DNA of 7,186 bases from Planctomycetaceae bacterium (GTDB lineage: Bacteria; Planctomycetota; Planctomycetia; Pirellulales; UBA1268): positions 1 through 7,186 of the forward strand of contig CANETO010000090.1 of the NCBI GenBank assembly GCA_947440895.1. The letters run 5' to 3'. Positions within the stretch are counted from its first letter, which is position 1. Each line of letters opens with the position of its first letter. The position numbers and the translations under genes are program-made. Under the pieces are notes generated by a model. It had not been told where the DNA came from, searched no databases, and worked only from the letters and a program-made list of their open reading frames with translations. Of the stretch, positions 5,073 to 7,186 are shown piece by piece.

Positions 5073-7186
5073 AGGAGAGCGTTTACGGTGGGGGGCGACA
5101 TGGGAGACGCGTTGCCGGCGTGGATTGGTCCGGTCCCCGGCACGAACGCAGTCAGGTCGAGCACTTCCGTGGCGAGGCCGCCGACGGCCAGTGTTCCAGC
5201 CACACCCGTAGCAGCCAGTGTCGGCTGCAGCATCGATTCAGCCACCGCGACATCGAGAATCTGCCGCACGGCGACGCCAATGCCACCGCAGCGGTCATCG
5301 AGAACGACCAGGTTGACCGAGTCGTCGCCAGCGTCGCCGGCTGCTCGGGGCGGGCCGACGTGCGCACCGAGCAGGCTGTCGGCATCGATCACGGGGGTGT
5401 AGCCGTCACCTCGCCGCACCAGGCGTGTTCCTGCCGCCGTCTGCAGGTCCGCCGCGGCAAATTTTTCGAGCCGGACCACGTTGTCGATGGGCAGGGCGAT
5501 CCGGCGACCGGCGACGGTACGGCAGACCAGGTAACTGTCTGCCGCGTCCCTCGGCTGTTCGACGAATGCTTCGACATGGCGTGCCAGGGGAGGCAGGTCG
5601 GCGGCCCGCAGGATTCCGCGGAGGTCGAGGATCAGTACCACGCCGCCATCACCGAGCACAGTGGCACCGGAGTAGATTCCCAACTGGGCAAGTAGGCTGC
5701 CGATCGGCTTGACGACGATCGTCGAGAGGCTGGCCGCCTCCGTGACCATGGCGGCGTTTGCGGATTGCCACGAATCGCTTTCGGAGGGAATGCCGCCCGT
5801 CTGCGTGCCGTCGACGACCAGACCAAACTCATGGTCGTCGACTCGTACGAGGACGACCGTTCCGTTCTCCCGGGCCGCCGTGGTGGAACGCAGCCCGAGG
5901 AATTCGTCCAGAAAGATCACGGGCACGAGGCGACCACGCACCCGAATGACCGCCGATCCGGCGAGCCCTTCGATCCGTGGCCCGCCGTCGGTCCGCAGCG
6001 AGAGCAGTTCGCCCACGGCGGCCTGAGGCAGAGCGAACCGCTCCGACGCGCATCGGACAACGAGCGCCGGGATGATGGCCAGCGTGAGTGGCACGCGGAC
6101 CCGCACGGTCGTGCCAAGGCCCGGCTGGCTGGCGATATCGACCGTGCCACCGATCGCCTCGATATTCGTCTTCACGACGTCCATGCCGACGCCACGGCCC
6201 GAGACGCTCGTCACTTGGGCGGCCGTGGAGAAGCCGGGCTCGAAGATGAACTGCAGAACGCGATCGTCAGGAAGCAGGGCGGCGGTATCGGCGTCGACGA
6301 GCCCGCGAGCCACGGCCTTGGCACGCACCGCCTCCACAGGAATGCCAGCCCCGTCATCCTGAACCTCGATCGTCACCTGCCCGCTCTCATGGAAGGCCCG
6401 TAGCAGGAGACGCCCGGCCCGCGGCTTGCCCTTCGCCTCCCGTTCGGCGGGCGGCTCGATGCCGTGGTCGACGGAGTTTCGCACCAGGTGGGTAAGAGGA
6501 TCGCGGATGCTTTCGATCAGGGTGCGATCGAGCTCGGTATCGGCACCGTCGATGACCAGTTGGACCTCTCGACCACACGAGACGGCGAGGTCCCGTACGG
6601 TGCGGGGGAACTTGCTGAAGACATGCTCGATCGGCTGCATCCGTGTTTTGACCGCCGCTTCCTGCAGCGAGTTGGTGACGGTGTTGATCCGATGGATCAC
6701 GCCTTCAAGCGCGGGGTTGGGGGATTCGATGGTGCGGAGTTCGTTGCGGGCGAGGACGAGTTCGCCCACGAGATCGAGAATGGAGGCGAGCAGTCCGACA
6801 TCGACGCGGATGGACGTCTCGGATGATGGTGTCGAAACGACAGGCTTTGGCGACGCCACGGCCGGCTTGGGCGTCGTGGGCGGTGTCGCCACCGAGGGCG
6901 GTGGAACGGGCGTCGGCACAACCGACGGCGAGACGCTGACCGTGGGGGCGACAGCAGTCGGGGGCAGCGGCTGCGGCTGCTGGGCGGGGGGCATGGCCGC
7001 CGCAGGGACTGAATCTGAAACGACCGAGGCCGCCGCCGCCGGTTCCGACTCGGCGACATCCTGGTCGGCGACATCCTGAGTCGCCACCGCGGTGAGGGTC
7101 TGGGAGAGCTCCCGGAAATCGTTCTCGCCCTCGACACCGGTCTGCTCGATCGCCTGGAGAATTGACCGTACCGCATCGATCATGGA
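5069..7186 (-). CDS. cheA: Chemotaxis histidine kinase CheA, 5'-partial, with two C-terminal CheW-like domains
   Basis: CheA autophosphorylates with ATP on a histidine of its P1 domain under control of receptor and CheW, then passes phosphate to CheY and CheB. The reading frame is open through the right edge; the first ATG at 7183-7181 is probably internal. Numbering from that Met, residues 1-35 resemble the last helices of a P1 domain, so the phosphorylated His lies outside the window. Residues 36-120 are a Pro/Ala/Val-rich linker with no P2 domain. P3 dimerisation helices lie at about 121-185 (GELVLARNEL at 140-149). The P4 ATPase spans about 186-365: N box with H232, N236, D239 and H240; DDGAGI at 276-281; GRGVGMDVV at 329-337; GLGTTV at 355-360. 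A CheW-like P5 domain covers about 366-530 with an unusual insertion near 460-488. A second, divergent CheW-like domain covers about 548-685. The TGA stop overlaps the cheW start. Family identity is certain; the second P5 is by pattern. Confidence 0.96.
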   Translation of the reverse strand, partial: SMIDAVRSILQAIEQTGVEGENDFRELSQTLTAVATQDVADQDVAESEPAAAASVVSDSVPAAAMPPAQQPQPLPPTAVAPTVSVSPSVVPTPVPPPSVATPPTTPKPAVASPKPVVSTPSSETSIRVDVGLLASILDLVGELVLARNELRTIESPNPALEGVIHRINTVTNSLQEAAVKTRMQPIEHVFSKFPRTVRDLAVSCGREVQLVIDGADTELDRTLIESIRDPLTHLVRNSVDHGIEPPAEREAKGKPRAGRLLLRAFHESGQVTIEVQDDGAGIPVEAVRAKAVARGLVDADTAALLPDDRVLQFIFEPGFSTAAQVTSVSGRGVGMDVVKTNIEAIGGTVDIASQPGLGTTVRVRVPLTLAIIPALVVRCASERFALPQAAVGELLSLRTDGGPRIEGLAGSAVIRVRGRLVPVIFLDEFLGLRSTTAARENGTVVLVRVDDHEFGLVVDGTQTGGIPSESDSWQSANAAMVTEAASLSTIVVKPIGSLLAQLGIYSGATVLGDGGVVLILDLRGILRAADLPPLARHVEAFVEQPRDAADSYLVCRTVAGRRIALPIDNVVRLEKFAAADLQTAAGTRLVRRGDGYTPVIDADSLLGAHVGPPRAAGDAGDDSVNLVVLDDRCGGIGVAVRQILDVAVAESMLQPTLAATGVAGTLAVGGLATEVLDLTAFVPGTGPIHAGNASPMSPPTVNALL
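7050..7079. repeat. Two-copy 15-base direct repeat inside the cheA linker
   Basis: Bases 7050-7064 and 7065-7079 are adjacent copies of a 15-base unit that differ only in the last base. The unit is five codons long, so the frame is kept and the protein reads QDVADQDVAE. It lies in the low-complexity linker between P1 and P3 and looks like a local slippage duplication. Confidence 0.75.

Overview
The window is GC-rich bacterial DNA carrying one compact, single-strand chemosensory gene cluster. Everything reads on the minus strand, so transcription runs from right to left: cheA (cut by the right edge) - cheW - mcp - cheB - cheR. The genes overlap or sit within 45 bases of each other, so they look like one operon. 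Its promoter would lie beyond base 7186. No mobile element, CRISPR array, tRNA or rRNA is visible. The host is a Gram-negative-type bacterium, since the receptor has two membrane segments flanking a large sensor region. A deep-branching group such as Planctomycetota or Deltaproteobacteria-like lineages is a guess from protein style only.

Region by region (minus strand): 7186-5069 encodes histidine kinase CheA without its N-terminal phosphotransfer domain, which lies outside the window. It has a Pro-rich linker, the dimerisation domain, a complete ATPase domain and two CheW-like domains in tandem. 5072-4566 encodes the adaptor CheW, coupled to cheA by an ATGA overlap. 4579-2408 encodes a transmembrane chemoreceptor with a double-Cache-like sensor and a canonical signalling hairpin but no recognisable HAMP domain. 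2362-917 encodes a methylesterase CheB with an extra CheY-like receiver fused in front, whose phosphoacceptor aspartate is replaced by asparagine. 904-71 encodes the receptor methyltransferase CheR. Bases 1-70 lie downstream of cheR and may hold the last codons of a convergent plus-strand gene.

Together the five proteins form a receptor-kinase core (MCP, CheW, CheA) and an adaptation pair (CheR adds and CheB removes methyl groups on receptor glutamates). No stand-alone CheY, phosphatase or motor protein is encoded here, so the output (flagella, pili or another process) cannot be read from the window. The most unusual points are the CheY-CheB fusion with an Asp-to-Asn receiver, the tandem CheW-like domains of CheA, and the HAMP-less receptor.
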